Assembly (NCBI RefSeq): GCF_011008845.1
Contig: NZ_JAAIWM010000001.1
Location: 62,001 to 126,000 of the forward strand
Length of the DNA stretch: 64,000 nt
DNA from: Bacillus mesophilus
GTDB lineage: Bacteria > Bacillota > Bacilli > Bacillales > SA4
Direction of reading: 5' to 3'
Shown piece by piece: positions 8,305-17,791 of this stretch; within the stretch, counting starts at the first letter, position 1, and the number at the start of each line of letters is the position of its first letter. The notes under the pieces were generated by a model that saw only the letters and a program-made list of their open reading frames with translations, did no database searches and had not been told where the DNA came from. A program made the position numbers and the translations under genes.

Positions 8305-10632
8305 CTATGATGTTGCCTCTTCATTTTTTTTGACAATTAGAACCTCTCTTGGTTTGCTTCCTTCGTAAGGTCCCACAACTCCTCTTGCTTCCATGGCGTC
8401 AATTAATCTAGCTGCCCTTGTATATCCTACTCTAAACCTTCTTTGTAACATAGAAACAGATGCTGTCTGCATTTCAACTACTAACTGAACGGCTTCATCA
8501 TATAAGTCATCATCAACTTCGTTTGTTACTGTTGTAACTTCAGATGGAATCATATTCTCTTGATATTGTGCTTTTTGTTGAGAAATCACATAATCAACAA
8601 CATCTTCAACTTCTTGATCAGATAGGAAAGCACCTTGAACACGCACAGGTTTAGACATCCCTGCTGGTAGGAAGAGCATATCCCCTTTTCCTAGCAACTT
8701 CTCCGCTCCACCCATATCTAGAATGGTTCTTGAGTCTGTCTGAGAAGAGACGCTAAAAGCAATCCTTGAAGGAATATTAGCCTTTATTACACCTGTTATA
8801 ACATCTACAGATGGTCGTTGAGTCGCAATTATTAGATGAATTCCTGCTGCTCTAGCCATTTGAGCTAATCTAGTGATGGCATCTTCAACATCAGATGAAG
8901 CTACCATCATAAGATCGGCAAGCTCGTCCACAATTACAACGATAAATGGTAGTAACGGTTGCTTCTCAGCCTCTTCGGCATTTTGTCTCTTTATATATTC
9001 ATTATAACCTTCTATGTTCCTAGTCCCCGTATGAGAAAATAATTCATATCTTCTTTCCATTTCAGAAACTACCTTCTTAAGTGCCTGTGATGCTTTTCTT
9101 GCATCTGTTACAACAGGTGCTAATAAATGAGGAATTCCATTATAAACATTTAATTCAACCATCTTAGGATCGATCATCATCATTTTTACTTCATGTGGTT
9201 TTGTTCTCATTAAAATACTAGTAATGATTCCGTTTATACAAACACTCTTTCCACTACCTGTTGCCCCTGCAACTAATAAATGAGGCATTTTGTTTAATTC
9301 AGAAACCACTGCTTCTCCCGAAATATCTCTACCTAAACCTATTAATAATTTAGCCTCTTTGTTTGAACTATGAGGAGTATCTATTACTTCTCTTAAAGTC
9401 ACCATTGAGACTTCTTCATTTGGTACTTCAATCCCAATAGCCGACTTCCCTGGAATTGGTGCTTCAATTCTTATATCCTTAGCCGCTAAAGCTAATGCTA
9501 GATCATCACTTAAATTTACAATCTTGCTAACCTTAACACCCACATCTGGATATACTTCATATTTTGTAACCGCAGGTCCTAAATGGACCTTTTTAACACG
9601 TGCTTTAACGCCAAAACTTTCAAACGTTCGTTCAAGCTTTCTTATATTGGTTCGAATCAACTCATTATCATGACCACTTGATTGATTATTCGGTAAGGCT
9701 AAAAGGTCAAATGGTGGTAGAAGGTAATCAGGATTTTCTTCTTCTGTAAATGTTAGCTTCGGTGCTTCTACTTCCTCATCCTGAGGTTGATCCTGTTTCT
9801 TTACAGGCGGAACACTTTCAGTGGAAGTCTTATTTTTCGTTTGATCTTGAAAGTTTGAAATAATCGGCTGAATAATAGGATCTTCTTCCTCATCCTCCTC
9901 TTCAATTACTTCATTACCTTCAGTCTCTTCCTTCTTCTTGCTTGATTCCTTGCGTTTCTTAGTCTTTGCTAATGCATTCTTCTTTCCAATTCGTTGAAAG
10001 GTAGATTGGATGTCTGAAACAAATCCTTCAAATTGCTGTCTTATAAACAATAATACTGGCGTAATAACTTTTGCGGTTACATCCTTTAATGATTTACCCG
10101 TTAGTAAGATAGCTCCAATTACCATAAATAGAACTGCTATTAACTCCGTACCCTTTGCTGCAAACAATACATGAAATAAAGCAAATAAAACGGCGCCAAC
10201 CATCCCTCCACCCAGGTCATGGGTTGCTGTTTCTCCAGCAACTTCACTCATAAACAATTCAAATGTATTACGAATGACTGATGGCTCACTAAACACACCG
10301 TCCTTAATAATGTCATCAAATAAATTAACATGACTAAACAATAATAAGGCTGAAATAATGAAATACAAGCCTATTAAACGTCGATGAAATAAAAATGGAT
10401 TTTGACGTTTCCAAATATAGTAGATTGACATACATAGAAGCCCAAGTAAGAGAACAATATACCATTCACCTAGAAAAAACCTTGTAAAGGTTGTTAAGCT
10501 CTGTCCAACCATCCCAAGTCCAGATATCCCGATACAGGTTAACGCAAATAGTGTTAATCCTATTAGCTCAAATTTAATGGTATGTTTCCATTCTTGCTTA
10601 TTCCTCTTCTGCCTTTGCTTCTGCTTTGCCAT
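8305..10632 (-). CDS. spoIIIE: SpoIIIE, FtsK-family DNA translocase
   Basis: A 775-residue membrane-anchored DNA pump that moves the chromosome into the forespore and clears DNA from division septa. Four to five hydrophobic segments occupy roughly residues 20-190. A Lys/Glu-rich linker runs to about 300. The motor domain carries Walker A GATGSGKS at 456-463 and Walker [13 protein letters not shown]. The C-terminal gamma winged helix ([19 protein letters not shown]) reads orientation sequences (SRS/KOPS-like). Position beside tepA and ymfC fits SpoIIIE rather than the soluble SftA. It has its own promoter and terminator. All key motifs are intact. Confidence 0.96.
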   Translation of the reverse strand: MAKQKQRQKRNKQEWKHTIKFELIGLTLFALTCIGISGLGMVGQSLTTFTRFFLGEWYIVLLLGLLCMSIYYIWKRQNPFLFHRRLIGLYFIISALLLFSHVNLFDDIIKDGVFSEPSVIRNTFELFMSEVAGETATHDLGGGMVGAVLFALFHVLFAAKGTELIAVLFMVIGAILLTGKSLKDVTAKVITPVLLFIRQQFEGFVSDIQSTFQRIGKKNALAKTKKRKESSKKKEETEGNEVIEEEDEEEDPIIQPIISNFQDQTKNKTSTESVPPVKKQDQPQDEEVEAPKLTFTEEENPDYLLPPFDLLALPNNQSSGHDNELIRTNIRKLERTFESFGVKARVKKVHLGPAVTKYEVYPDVGVKVSKIVNLSDDLALALAAKDIRIEAPIPGKSAIGIEVPNEEVSMVTLREVIDTPHSSNKEAKLLIGLGRDISGEAVVSELNKMPHLLVAGATGSGKSVCINGIITSILMRTKPHEVKMMMIDPKMVELNVYNGIPHLLAPVVTDARKASQALKKVVSEMERRYELFSHTGTRNIEGYNEYIKRQNAEEAEKQPLLPFIVVIVDELADLMMVASSDVEDAITRLAQMARAAGIHLIIATQRPSVDVITGVIKANIPSRIAFSVSSQTDSRTILDMGGAEKLLGKGDMLFLPAGMSKPVRVQGAFLSDQEVEDVVDYVISQQKAQYQENMIPSEVTTVTNEVDDDLYDEAVQLVVEMQTASVSMLQRRFRVGYTRAARLIDAMEARGVVGPYEGSKPREVLIVKKNEEATS

Positions 10633-10665
10633 TATTACACCTCAGATTTCTTTCTGTATATATCT

Positions 10666-10695
10666 ATTATAAAAACATTATTTCCATAAGTTCAA
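10666..10695 (-). promoter_or_regulatory. Sigma-A promoter of spoIIIE
   Basis: TTGAAC (10690-10695) and TATAAT (10666-10671) are 18 bases apart on the minus strand, 33 bases upstream of the spoIIIE ATG. Confidence 0.75.
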
Positions 10696-10726
10696 TGCTT
10701 GTTTCGAATTATTTCCCATAACAAAG

Positions 10727-10756
10727 AAAAAAGAGCTTAAGGAGGCCCTTAAACTC
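10727..10756 (-). terminator. Terminator of tepA-ylzJ
   Basis: A 10-bp stem with one G-U pair (10733-10742 with 10747-10756) and a 4-base loop precedes a U run on the minus strand. Its first arm overlaps the last codons of ylzJ, so the gene's stop is inside the terminator. Confidence 0.85.
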
Positions 10757-10976
10757 TTGTAATACCTTGATTCATTGGAATCATTTTACCTGGACAATAA
10801 TCTTCTGTTAAAAAATCCAAAGGATCTGTACTTAGTAAGCGAACAATACGATATTGATCTTCACTTTTTTCTACCATCATAGAGACACCGTTCATTTCAA
10901 TGACTTGATGGTTATTATATTGCGTATGATCTGTTGGAAAGATTAATTCCTCAGGCATTATTGTGTATAGGCTCAT
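10749..10976 (-). CDS. ylzJ: YlzJ-like small protein
   Basis: A 75-residue protein of the YlzJ family (sequence begins [13 protein letters not shown] and contains [15 protein letters not shown] strands). Function is unknown. The ATG overlaps the tepA stop by four bases, so it is translated with tepA, and this pairing is conserved in Bacillus. No membrane segment or enzyme motif is visible. The terminator overlaps its 3' end. Confidence 0.85.
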   Translation of the reverse strand: MSLYTIMPEELIFPTDHTQYNNHQVIEMNGVSMMVEKSEDQYRIVRLLSTDPLDFLTEDYCPGKMIPMNQGITRV

Positions 10977-11731
10977 TGAATCAACTTCCCATCTTGATTG
11001 ACACTCGCTCTTTCTTCAATCAATTTATTTAATTTTGCAATTGCCTTACCGATACCGCCTACCTCGTTAATGAGCCCATACTTAACTGCGTCCTCACCCA
11101 CTACATTTGTACCGATATCTCTCGTTAAATTTCCTTTTGAAAGCATGAGTTCTTTAAAACGGTCTTCTGTTATATTTGAGTTTTTAGTAACAAATTTAAT
11201 TACTCTATCCTGCATTTTATCTAAGTATTCAAATGTTTGAGGAACACCGATTACAAGTCCTGTTAATCTTACAGGATGAATTGTCATAGTAGCTGTTTCT
11301 GCAATGAAGGAATAGTTCGTAGAAACGGCTATTGGAACACCAATTGAATGTCCTCCACCTAACACGACAGAAACAGTCGGCTTTGATAGCGAGGAAAGCA
11401 TTTCAGAAATAGCTAACCCTGCTTCTACATCTCCTCCTACTGTGTTTAAAATAATAAGTAAACCCTCAATTTTAGGATTTTGTTCAATTGCCACAAGCTG
11501 AGGGATCAGATGTTCATATTTTGTTGTTTTATTTTGAGGCGGTAATTGAACATGTCCTTCAATTTGTCCAATGATCGTTAAGCAATGGATTTTAGATTCA
11601 TTTCCCATTTGTGGAACATTGGTTTGTCCAAGCTGTTGTATTTTATCTAAAAGACCTTCTTTAGGATCTTCCTTTTTTTCAGTATCCTGTTCGGATTGTT
11701 GACCTGTAACGCTTTGCTTCTCCATAGACAT
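10973..11731 (-). CDS. tepA: TepA, ClpP-like protease (translocation-enhancing protein family)
   Basis: A 252-residue cytosolic protein of the Clp protease/crotonase fold. The candidate nucleophile is Ser129 in GGGHSIG and the candidate base is His152 in TIHP, matching the ClpP order Ser-His. The first 45 residues are polar and low in complexity. B. subtilis TepA is linked to pre-protein processing and to spore protein degradation; the precise substrate is unsettled. Two ATGs two codons apart (MSM) are possible; the first is placed 8 bases after AAGGGG. Coupled to ylzJ. Confidence 0.9.
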   Translation of the reverse strand: MSMEKQSVTGQQSEQDTEKKEDPKEGLLDKIQQLGQTNVPQMGNESKIHCLTIIGQIEGHVQLPPQNKTTKYEHLIPQLVAIEQNPKIEGLLIILNTVGGDVEAGLAISEMLSSLSKPTVSVVLGGGHSIGVPIAVSTNYSFIAETATMTIHPVRLTGLVIGVPQTFEYLDKMQDRVIKFVTKNSNITEDRFKELMLSKGNLTRDIGTNVVGEDAVKYGLINEVGGIGKAIAKLNKLIEERASVNQDGKLIQ

Positions 11732-11892
11732 GGATATCCCCTTTCACTAAATAAGATATCCTTAGTATGAACTTTCCATATGTTTTCATTCTATAAGTCG
11801 CAAGAAGATTTTAATGAGTAGAAATTAGTTTTAAAATAATCTGGTTTTATATGCTATGTTTCATTCTAAATTGCTACTACACTCACAGCGGA

Positions 11893-11922
11893 ACAAAAAA
11901 GCCAACTCAAAAGAGTTAGCTT
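11893..11922 (-). terminator. Terminator of the RNase J2-type gene
   Basis: AAGCTAACTC pairs with GAGTTGGCTT (one G-U pair, 4-base loop) and TTTTTT follows on the minus strand, 12 bases after the stop. Confidence 0.88.
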
Positions 11923-11933
11923 TAAATTCCTTA

Positions 11934-13589
11934 TTATGCTTCCATAATGATAGGCAAGATCATCGGACGACGTTTTGTTTTCTCATACAAAAATTGATTT
12001 AAAGAATCTCTAATACTTACTTTGATAGAAGACCAATCCATATCCTTGTCTTCAATGCATTTATGAATGATTCCTTTTACAATATCAGATGCATCAACTA
12101 AAAGTTTTTCGGATTCACGAACATAGACAAATCCTCTTGAAATAATTTCTGGACCTGCCTTAAGGTGATTACGATCTTTACTAAGTGTCACGACCACAAC
12201 TAAAATCCCGTCTTGTGATAATAGCCTTCTGTCTCTTAACACAATGTTACCAACGTCTCCAACACCTAATCCATCTATTAATACATTGCCTGTATTTACT
12301 TTATTTCCATAAGTGGCTTCTTGATTAACAAACTCAATCGCTTCTCCCTTATCTACTAGAAATATCTGATCCGTTTTCATTCCTAGTGATTCAGCAACCT
12401 TTGCATGAGCTCTTTGCATTCGAAATTCACCATGAATCGGAATTAAATATTTAGGGTTCATAAGATTAAGCATCAATTTAATCTCTTCTTGATAGCCGTG
12501 ACCAGCAACATCAATCTTCTTATCATATACAACATTGACACCGGCACGATATAAAAGATCTATTGACTTTGCAATAGTTATTTCTGTAGCAGGGGTAGAT
12601 GCAGTAGCCACTATAACTGTATCTCCTTGCTTAATCTGTATTTGTTTATGTGTTCCTTTTGCAAGCTTAGAAAGAGCACTTACTGGATCTCCTTGATAAC
12701 CTGATGCCACCATAACAACCTCATGGTCAGCTAGTTTTGAACGATCATTCCATGCTACAAGTGTCTCCTCAGGTAAATGGATATAATCCAATTCTTTTGC
12801 AATTTCAAGTGACTCGTTTAACTTTTTCCCTACGAATACTACTTTTCTTTTTGATTCTTTTGCTGCTTGTACAATATTTTGCAGACGTTGAATATTAGTT
12901 GCATACGACACTATAATAATTCGACCAGTCTGTTGATAAAAGGCTTCACTAAGGAAACTCGCTACCTGACTTTCTGATCCTGAATAACCTGGCTTTTCGG
13001 CATTCATACTATCTGATAAAAGACACAAAACACCTTTTCTACCGATTTGTGCCATCTTTTCTAAATCCGCACCATACAAGCCAATTGATGTTTGATCAAA
13101 CTTATAATCACCTGTATAGACAATGGCACCTTGTGGTGTATCAAAAATAATTCCGATCGAATCAGGAATATTATGTGTTGTTCTAAAAAACGAGACAGAT
13201 ATCTCTTCGAATTGAATCGACTGATGCTGATCTACTTCATGAAACTCGACTATCTGATTTCCCTTTAATTCTTCTTTCACTAACCCTAATGTAAATTTAG
13301 TACCATATACAGGAGCAGTTAACTTTTTTAGAATATATGGAAGCCCACCTATTTGTTCCGGATGACCATGTGTTAAAAAGATTCCAACTATTTTATTTTG
13401 ATTTTCTATCAAGTAAGAAATATCGGGAATTACTGCATCAATACCGAACATTTCATCACCTGGTACCATTAAGCCTGCTTCAACAATAAAAATTTGATTG
13501 TTCGTCTCTAGGACGTACATATTCTTGCCGATTTCGCCGGCTCCCCCGAGTGCAAATACTTTAATTTTCTCTATTTCCTTCGTAGCCAA
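11934..13589 (-). CDS. rnjB: Ribonuclease J2-type protein with altered catalytic motif
   Basis: From a TTG at 13589 the protein has 551 residues. I chose this TTG because AGGAGGAT sits six bases upstream; a TTG seven codons earlier overlaps that site. It has the metallo-beta-lactamase and beta-CASP domains of RNase J, the VGDIGNIVLRDRRLLSQDG region, and a C-terminal domain ending KPMILP-like. The metal motif, HGHxDH in active RNase J1, reads H74-G-H76-P-E-Q79: the Asp and last His are lost. B. subtilis RNase J2 (HGHDEN) is changed at the same two positions and is nearly inactive, acting as a partner of J1 in mRNA decay. Position next to dapA also matches rnjB (ymfA). Confidence 0.92.
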   Translation of the reverse strand: MATKEIEKIKVFALGGAGEIGKNMYVLETNNQIFIVEAGLMVPGDEMFGIDAVIPDISYLIENQNKIVGIFLTHGHPEQIGGLPYILKKLTAPVYGTKFTLGLVKEELKGNQIVEFHEVDQHQSIQFEEISVSFFRTTHNIPDSIGIIFDTPQGAIVYTGDYKFDQTSIGLYGADLEKMAQIGRKGVLCLLSDSMNAEKPGYSGSESQVASFLSEAFYQQTGRIIIVSYATNIQRLQNIVQAAKESKRKVVFVGKKLNESLEIAKELDYIHLPEETLVAWNDRSKLADHEVVMVASGYQGDPVSALSKLAKGTHKQIQIKQGDTVIVATASTPATEITIAKSIDLLYRAGVNVVYDKKIDVAGHGYQEEIKLMLNLMNPKYLIPIHGEFRMQRAHAKVAESLGMKTDQIFLVDKGEAIEFVNQEATYGNKVNTGNVLIDGLGVGDVGNIVLRDRRLLSQDGILVVVVTLSKDRNHLKAGPEIISRGFVYVRESEKLLVDASDIVKGIIHKCIEDKDMDWSSIKVSIRDSLNQFLYEKTKRRPMILPIIMEA

Positions 13590-13644
13590 TGTATAATCCT
13601 CCTGTGTCAATAAAAAAATAAAGCCCGTTCATTGCTATATCCAC

Positions 13645-13674
13645 ATTATAACTGATGAAATAAATGGAATACAA
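13645..13674 (-). promoter_or_regulatory. Sigma-A promoter of rnjB
   Basis: TTGTAT (13669-13674) and TATAAT (13645-13650) with an 18-base spacer on the minus strand, about 55 bases before the TTG start. Confidence 0.72.
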
Positions 13675-13791
13675 GATAATTATAGGAAGGTAGAGAAACC
13701 TCCATCAACAAGTGGCAAGGTGTACTGAAGGCAATAACAAGAAAATCTTCCATTTATCTCGAGTAACAGGGTATTATAGTTATCTCTAACA

Positions 13792-13821
13792 AACAAAAAA
13801 ACCAGCCTGTATAGGCTGATT
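13792..13821 (-). terminator. Terminator of the dapG-dapA unit
   Basis: AATCAGCCT pairs with AGGCTGGTT (one G-U pair, 4-base loop), followed by a long U run on the minus strand, directly after the dapA stop. Confidence 0.88.
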
Positions 13822-13824
13822 CTT

Positions 13825-14694
13825 TTATATCGTATTCAGTACTTTAGTTAAGGTACTTCTTTCTTGATCTGTAAGTGGAACCAATGGCAATCTTACTGAA
13901 CCAACATCCAATCCTTTTAGCTGCAAAGCAGTCTTTACTGGCGTGGGACTTGGAGCTTGAAATAGAGATTTCATAATCGGCAACAGGCGCTGATGCTGTT
14001 TTGCTGCAGATGTATAATCACCAGATTGAAAGGATTGAACCATGTTTTGCATTTCGTTCCCAATAATATGGGATGCAACAGATACAATTCCTTTACCACC
14101 AATTGATAATACTGGTAAAGTTAACCCATCATCTCCGCTATATAAATCAAAATCCTCTGGTGTGGCTGCAATGATAGCTGTCATGGCATCTAGGTCACCA
14201 CTTGCCTCTTTAACTGCAACAATGTTTTTAATTTCTGATAGCTTTACAATTGTATCAACTGACATATTCACTACAGAGCGTCCTGGAATATTATAAAGCA
14301 TTACTGGAAGCGAAGTAGATTCAGCAATTGTCTTAAAGTGCAAGTACATTCCTTCTTGATTCGGCTTATTATAATAAGGTGCTACTAGCATAACTGCATC
14401 AACACCAGCTTCTTCAGCCTTTTTAGTTAATTCTATTGACTGTCTTGTATTATTACTACCTGTTCCAGCTATGACAGGTACTCTACCTTCAACTACACTA
14501 ACCACATGCTTAAATAACGCAACCTTTTCTTCACTTGTTAAAGTAGGAGATTCTCCAGTTGTTCCTGATATAACAAGAGAATCAGACCCGTTCTTAATCA
14601 AGTAGTTTACTAATTGAGTCGTCTTTGCAAAATCTATATTCCCTTTACTATCAAATGGTGTAACCATTGCTGTAGAAACTTTTCCAAAATCCAT
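13825..14694 (-). CDS. dapA: 4-hydroxy-tetrahydrodipicolinate synthase
   Basis: 289 residues from the ATG at 14694, which has AAGGAGG eight bases upstream; a longer frame reaching into dapG has no such site. The enzyme condenses pyruvate with aspartate semialdehyde, the first step of the lysine/DPA branch. Visible family features are GTTGESPTL near residue 44, the Tyr of YYNKPNQEG, the Schiff-base Lys in AVKEASGD near residue 161, and GDDGLTLP. It follows dapG by 19 bases and with asd and dpaAB completes the route from aspartate to spore dipicolinate. Confidence 0.96.
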   Translation of the reverse strand: MDFGKVSTAMVTPFDSKGNIDFAKTTQLVNYLIKNGSDSLVISGTTGESPTLTSEEKVALFKHVVSVVEGRVPVIAGTGSNNTRQSIELTKKAEEAGVDAVMLVAPYYNKPNQEGMYLHFKTIAESTSLPVMLYNIPGRSVVNMSVDTIVKLSEIKNIVAVKEASGDLDAMTAIIAATPEDFDLYSGDDGLTLPVLSIGGKGIVSVASHIIGNEMQNMVQSFQSGDYTSAAKQHQRLLPIMKSLFQAPSPTPVKTALQLKGLDVGSVRLPLVPLTDQERSTLTKVLNTI

Positions 14695-14713
14695 TGCAAA
14701 TTCCTCCTTAAAC

Positions 14714-15943
14714 CTAACTTTCAACTTCACTTTCTGCTAAATTAAACGCATCATGTAGCGAATTCACAGCTAACACTAAATCATCTTCCTTAACTAGCAC
14801 CCAAATCGTTGTATTACTGTCTGCTGATTGAAGGATTTGAATACCATTTTCAGAGAGAGCTGTTACTATTTTAGAAGTAACTCCTGGAACACCACTCATC
14901 CCTGCACCTACTGCAGATACCTTTGCACATTTCCTTGTAACAACTGGTTCGTACCCAAGTCCTTCCAGAATTTCGATTGCTTGGTCTGTGTGATCGCCCG
15001 ACACAGTATATACTACTCCAGTAGGTGTGATATTAAAGAAATCAACACTGATCTCAGCATTTGCCATCGCTTTAAAGACTTCTTTTTGGGTATTATAATG
15101 TCCTTCTTTTGAAAGTACTTTAAATTGAGAAACATTCGAAACGTGAGCAATCCCCGTAATAACTCTTTCGTTAAAGTCAGTGCCCTTCTTGGCATTTCCT
15201 AAAGTAGTAACAAGTGTTCCTGTAGTATCTGAATACGTAGAACGAACTCTAATCGGAACCTTTCCATGCATGGCAATTTCAACTGCTCTAGGATGAATTA
15301 CTTTTGCCCCTTGATAGGCCATATTACAAATTTCTGTATAGGTGACTATGTCAAGTGAACGGGCATTTTCAACAATCCTAGGGTCCGCAGTCATGACACC
15401 TTCCACATCGGTAAAGATATCAATCCATTCAGCATTTAAGGCAACACCTAACGCGGATGCAGACGTATCACTTCCACCTCTACCTAATGTGGTAATAAAA
15501 CCATCTTTTGATAACCCTTGAAAGCCAGCCACTACAATGACATCATTATCATTAAGCATGTCAACCAGTTCATCACACTGCATATCAATAATTTTGGCAT
15601 TTAAATGTTCATTATTCGTTCGGAAGCCCGCCTTTGCTCCAGTGATTGCTGTTGCTTTAATACCTCTTTCGTTTAACATGCTTGAAAATACAATAGAAGA
15701 AATTGTTTCACCACATGATAACAAAAGATCGTATTCCCGCTTACTAATCTTACCTTTGGTCCCACCAACTAGGTTTAACAAAGTATCTGTCGCATATGGG
15801 TCTCCACTTCTACCCATCGCAGATACAACTGCCACTACTTTATAACCAGATGACATGGCTTCTTGTACATGCCTAATAGCATGCAGACGACTTTCCTCAT
15901 TTTTAACTGATGTCCCACCAAACTTTTGAACAATAATTTTCAT
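14714..15943 (-). CDS. dapG: Aspartate kinase I (DapG type)
   Basis: A 409-residue aspartokinase that phosphorylates aspartate at the head of the lysine, DPA and cell-wall diaminopimelate pathway. KFGGTSV at the N-terminus and GRGGSDTSA near residue 155 are the kinase motifs; two ACT regulatory domains fill the last 150 residues. In B. subtilis DapG is the isoform inhibited by diaminopimelate and its gene lies in this same asd-dapG-dapA order. No lysine riboswitch is present upstream, in keeping with DapG rather than LysC. An attenuator-like terminator separates it from asd. Confidence 0.95.
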   Translation of the reverse strand: MKIIVQKFGGTSVKNEESRLHAIRHVQEAMSSGYKVVAVVSAMGRSGDPYATDTLLNLVGGTKGKISKREYDLLLSCGETISSIVFSSMLNERGIKATAITGAKAGFRTNNEHLNAKIIDMQCDELVDMLNDNDVIVVAGFQGLSKDGFITTLGRGGSDTSASALGVALNAEWIDIFTDVEGVMTADPRIVENARSLDIVTYTEICNMAYQGAKVIHPRAVEIAMHGKVPIRVRSTYSDTTGTLVTTLGNAKKGTDFNERVITGIAHVSNVSQFKVLSKEGHYNTQKEVFKAMANAEISVDFFNITPTGVVYTVSGDHTDQAIEILEGLGYEPVVTRKCAKVSAVGAGMSGVPGVTSKIVTALSENGIQILQSADSNTTIWVLVKEDDLVLAVNSLHDAFNLAESEVES

Positions 15944-15972
15944 CTTGCCACCCCCTTTATCATTGTTAGAGG

Positions 15973-15998
15973 AAAAAGGGAGTCACTACTCCCTTTTT
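15973..15998 (-). terminator. Terminator between asd and dapG
   Basis: A perfect 11-bp palindrome (AAAAAGGGAGT with ACTCCCTTTTT, 4-base loop). Only about 30 bases remain before the dapG start, with no room for a full promoter, so dapG is probably fed by read-through and this acts as an attenuator. Confidence 0.85.
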
Positions 15999-16014
15999 GA
16001 CTATAAAATTAGGA

Positions 16015-17058
16015 TTACTTCACAATACCTAATTTAACTAAGCTTTCAGCGATCTGAACAGAGTTCCAAGCAGCACCTTTTAATAGATTATCTGATACAA
16101 CCCACATATGAAATCCTTTATCATCTGTTAGGTCTTTACGAATTCTACCAACAAACACATCATTCTTACCAACACTATGGGCAGGCATTGGATATTCCTG
16201 TTCACTTGGATTATCCTGAAGAGTCACTCCGGGTGCTGATGCAAGTAATGTCTTTATATCGTTAGAAGTAACACCTTCTTTTTCTACCTCAATAAATACA
16301 CTTTCAGAATGGCCAGTCGCAATCGGTAATCTTACGCAGGTTGCAGCAACCGAAAGATCTTCCATTCCCATAATTTTCTTTGTTTCATTAATCATCTTCA
16401 TTTCCTCAAAAGTAAATCCATTATCTTGGAATTTATCAATTTGTGGAATTGCATTAAACGCAATTTGATATTTTTTTTCATCAGCACTTACTGGTAATAT
16501 TTCTGGTGTAAATTCCTTACCATCTATGATTGCTTTTGTTTGATTCATTAGCTCATCCACAGCTGCAGCTCCTGCACCTGAGACAGCTTGGTAGGTTGAA
16601 ACAATTATTTTCTTAAGTCCATATGCCTGACGCACTGGTTCTAAAGCTACAACCATTTGAATGGTAGAGCAATTAGGATTTGCAATGATTCCATTATAAT
16701 CAAAAAGTGCCTTCTCGTTTACCTCAGGAACAACAAGAGGTGTATTTTCATCCATACGGAATGCACTTGTATTATCTACGACAATTGCCCCTCTTTTTAC
16801 TGCTTCTGGAGCAAGTTCTTTAGAAACAGATCCACCCGCACTAAAAAGAGCTATTTGAACACCTTCAAAGCTTTCTGGAGTAGCTTCTTGTACAGTGAAC
16901 TCTTCTCCTTTGAAAACTACTATCTTTCCTGCAGAACGTTTTGAAGAAAGTAGAGTCAGCTTTGAGATTGGAAAGTCTCTGTCTTGTAATGTTTTAAGCA
17001 TTTGTTCCCCAACAGCACCAGTTGCTCCTACGACTGCAACATGAAAACCATTTACCAT
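16015..17058 (-). CDS. asd: Aspartate-semialdehyde dehydrogenase
   Basis: 347 residues from the ATG at 17058; an upstream GTG lacks a ribosome site and B. subtilis Asd is of matching length. The enzyme reduces aspartyl phosphate to aspartate semialdehyde with NADPH. VVGATGAVGEQM near the N-terminus binds NADPH, Cys in NPNCSTIQM is the nucleophile, and the GHSESVF His lies in the substrate site. GAAGGGG lies 11 bases upstream of the ATG, rather far. It sits between dpaB and dapG in the conserved dpaAB-asd-dapGA cluster. Confidence 0.95.
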   Translation of the reverse strand: MVNGFHVAVVGATGAVGEQMLKTLQDRDFPISKLTLLSSKRSAGKIVVFKGEEFTVQEATPESFEGVQIALFSAGGSVSKELAPEAVKRGAIVVDNTSAFRMDENTPLVVPEVNEKALFDYNGIIANPNCSTIQMVVALEPVRQAYGLKKIIVSTYQAVSGAGAAAVDELMNQTKAIIDGKEFTPEILPVSADEKKYQIAFNAIPQIDKFQDNGFTFEEMKMINETKKIMGMEDLSVAATCVRLPIATGHSESVFIEVEKEGVTSNDIKTLLASAPGVTLQDNPSEQEYPMPAHSVGKNDVFVGRIRKDLTDDKGFHMWVVSDNLLKGAAWNSVQIAESLVKLGIVK

Positions 17059-17188
17059 TTTTATATATACCCCTTCCACTTTTAACCAAAGATATTATGA
17101 CAAGCAAAGGAAGGAGAAAATGTTATTCTCTCCTTCAATTAATACCTTTTATTGTATCATATCTCTATACAATAGAAGAGTAAATTTT

Positions 17189-17791
17189 CTACTCCTCATC
17201 TAGAAATCTTTCAATAATAACAGGCTGTAATTGCTTCCCTTCAAGAGCTGCCACTACAGTATCTACTAGTGAACTCATTCTAGCAACCATTGAATTAGGC
17301 TTTTTGTCTGGCGCATCTTGACCAAATGGAATGAAGTAAATATTCTTAGTTGACATTAGTTTCATCAGGTTCATACCATTTAAGCCTAACGCGTCATTTG
17401 TAGAAATACCTAACACAACAGGCTTTTGATTTCTTAAAGTTGCTTTAGCAGCCATTAATACAGGTGAATCAGTCATTGCATTAGCAAATTTACTCATTGA
17501 ATTCCCTGTTAATGGAGAAACGATCATACAATCTAAAGGAAGCTTTGGACCTAGTGGCTCAGCCTTAACAATGGAATCAATTAGCTTATTGCCAGTAATC
17601 TCTTCTAGTTTCCCAATCCATTCATCACCATCGCCAAATCTTGTATTCGTTAACCGAACTGTATCTGTAGCAACAGGAATTACTTCAGCTCCTGCTTCCA
17701 TTAGCTTCTCAATTTGTGGAACAACTGCATCATACGTACAATGAGAACCTGTTAAACCAAATCCAATTCGTTTTCCTTTTAAAGATGTCAT
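17189..17791 (-). CDS. dpaB: Dipicolinate synthase subunit B
   Basis: A 200-residue flavoprotein-fold (Ubi/Pad-like) subunit of dipicolinate synthase, which makes the DPA that fills the spore core. GFGLTGSHCTYDAV at the N-terminus, PLTGNSMSKFANAMTDSP in the middle and the PFGQDAP loop are family features. Its ATG overlaps the dpaA stop by one base (TAATG), so both subunits are made in equal supply. A GAAGGAGA/TCTCCTTC hairpin in the 130 bases downstream, before asd, could be a weak terminator. Confidence 0.94.
   Translation of the reverse strand: MTSLKGKRIGFGLTGSHCTYDAVVPQIEKLMEAGAEVIPVATDTVRLTNTRFGDGDEWIGKLEEITGNKLIDSIVKAEPLGPKLPLDCMIVSPLTGNSMSKFANAMTDSPVLMAAKATLRNQKPVVLGISTNDALGLNGMNLMKLMSTKNIYFIPFGQDAPDKKPNSMVARMSSLVDTVVAALEGKQLQPVIIERFLDEE

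Noticed and set aside
8139..8333. Plus-strand 64-codon ORF between ymfC and spoIIIE
   Set aside because: It overlaps the spoIIIE terminator and gene end, has no clear ribosome site, and would be the only plus-strand gene.
15944..16014. Lysine riboswitch ahead of dapG
   Set aside because: Only about 70 bases with a terminator lie here; there is no room for the large lysine aptamer.
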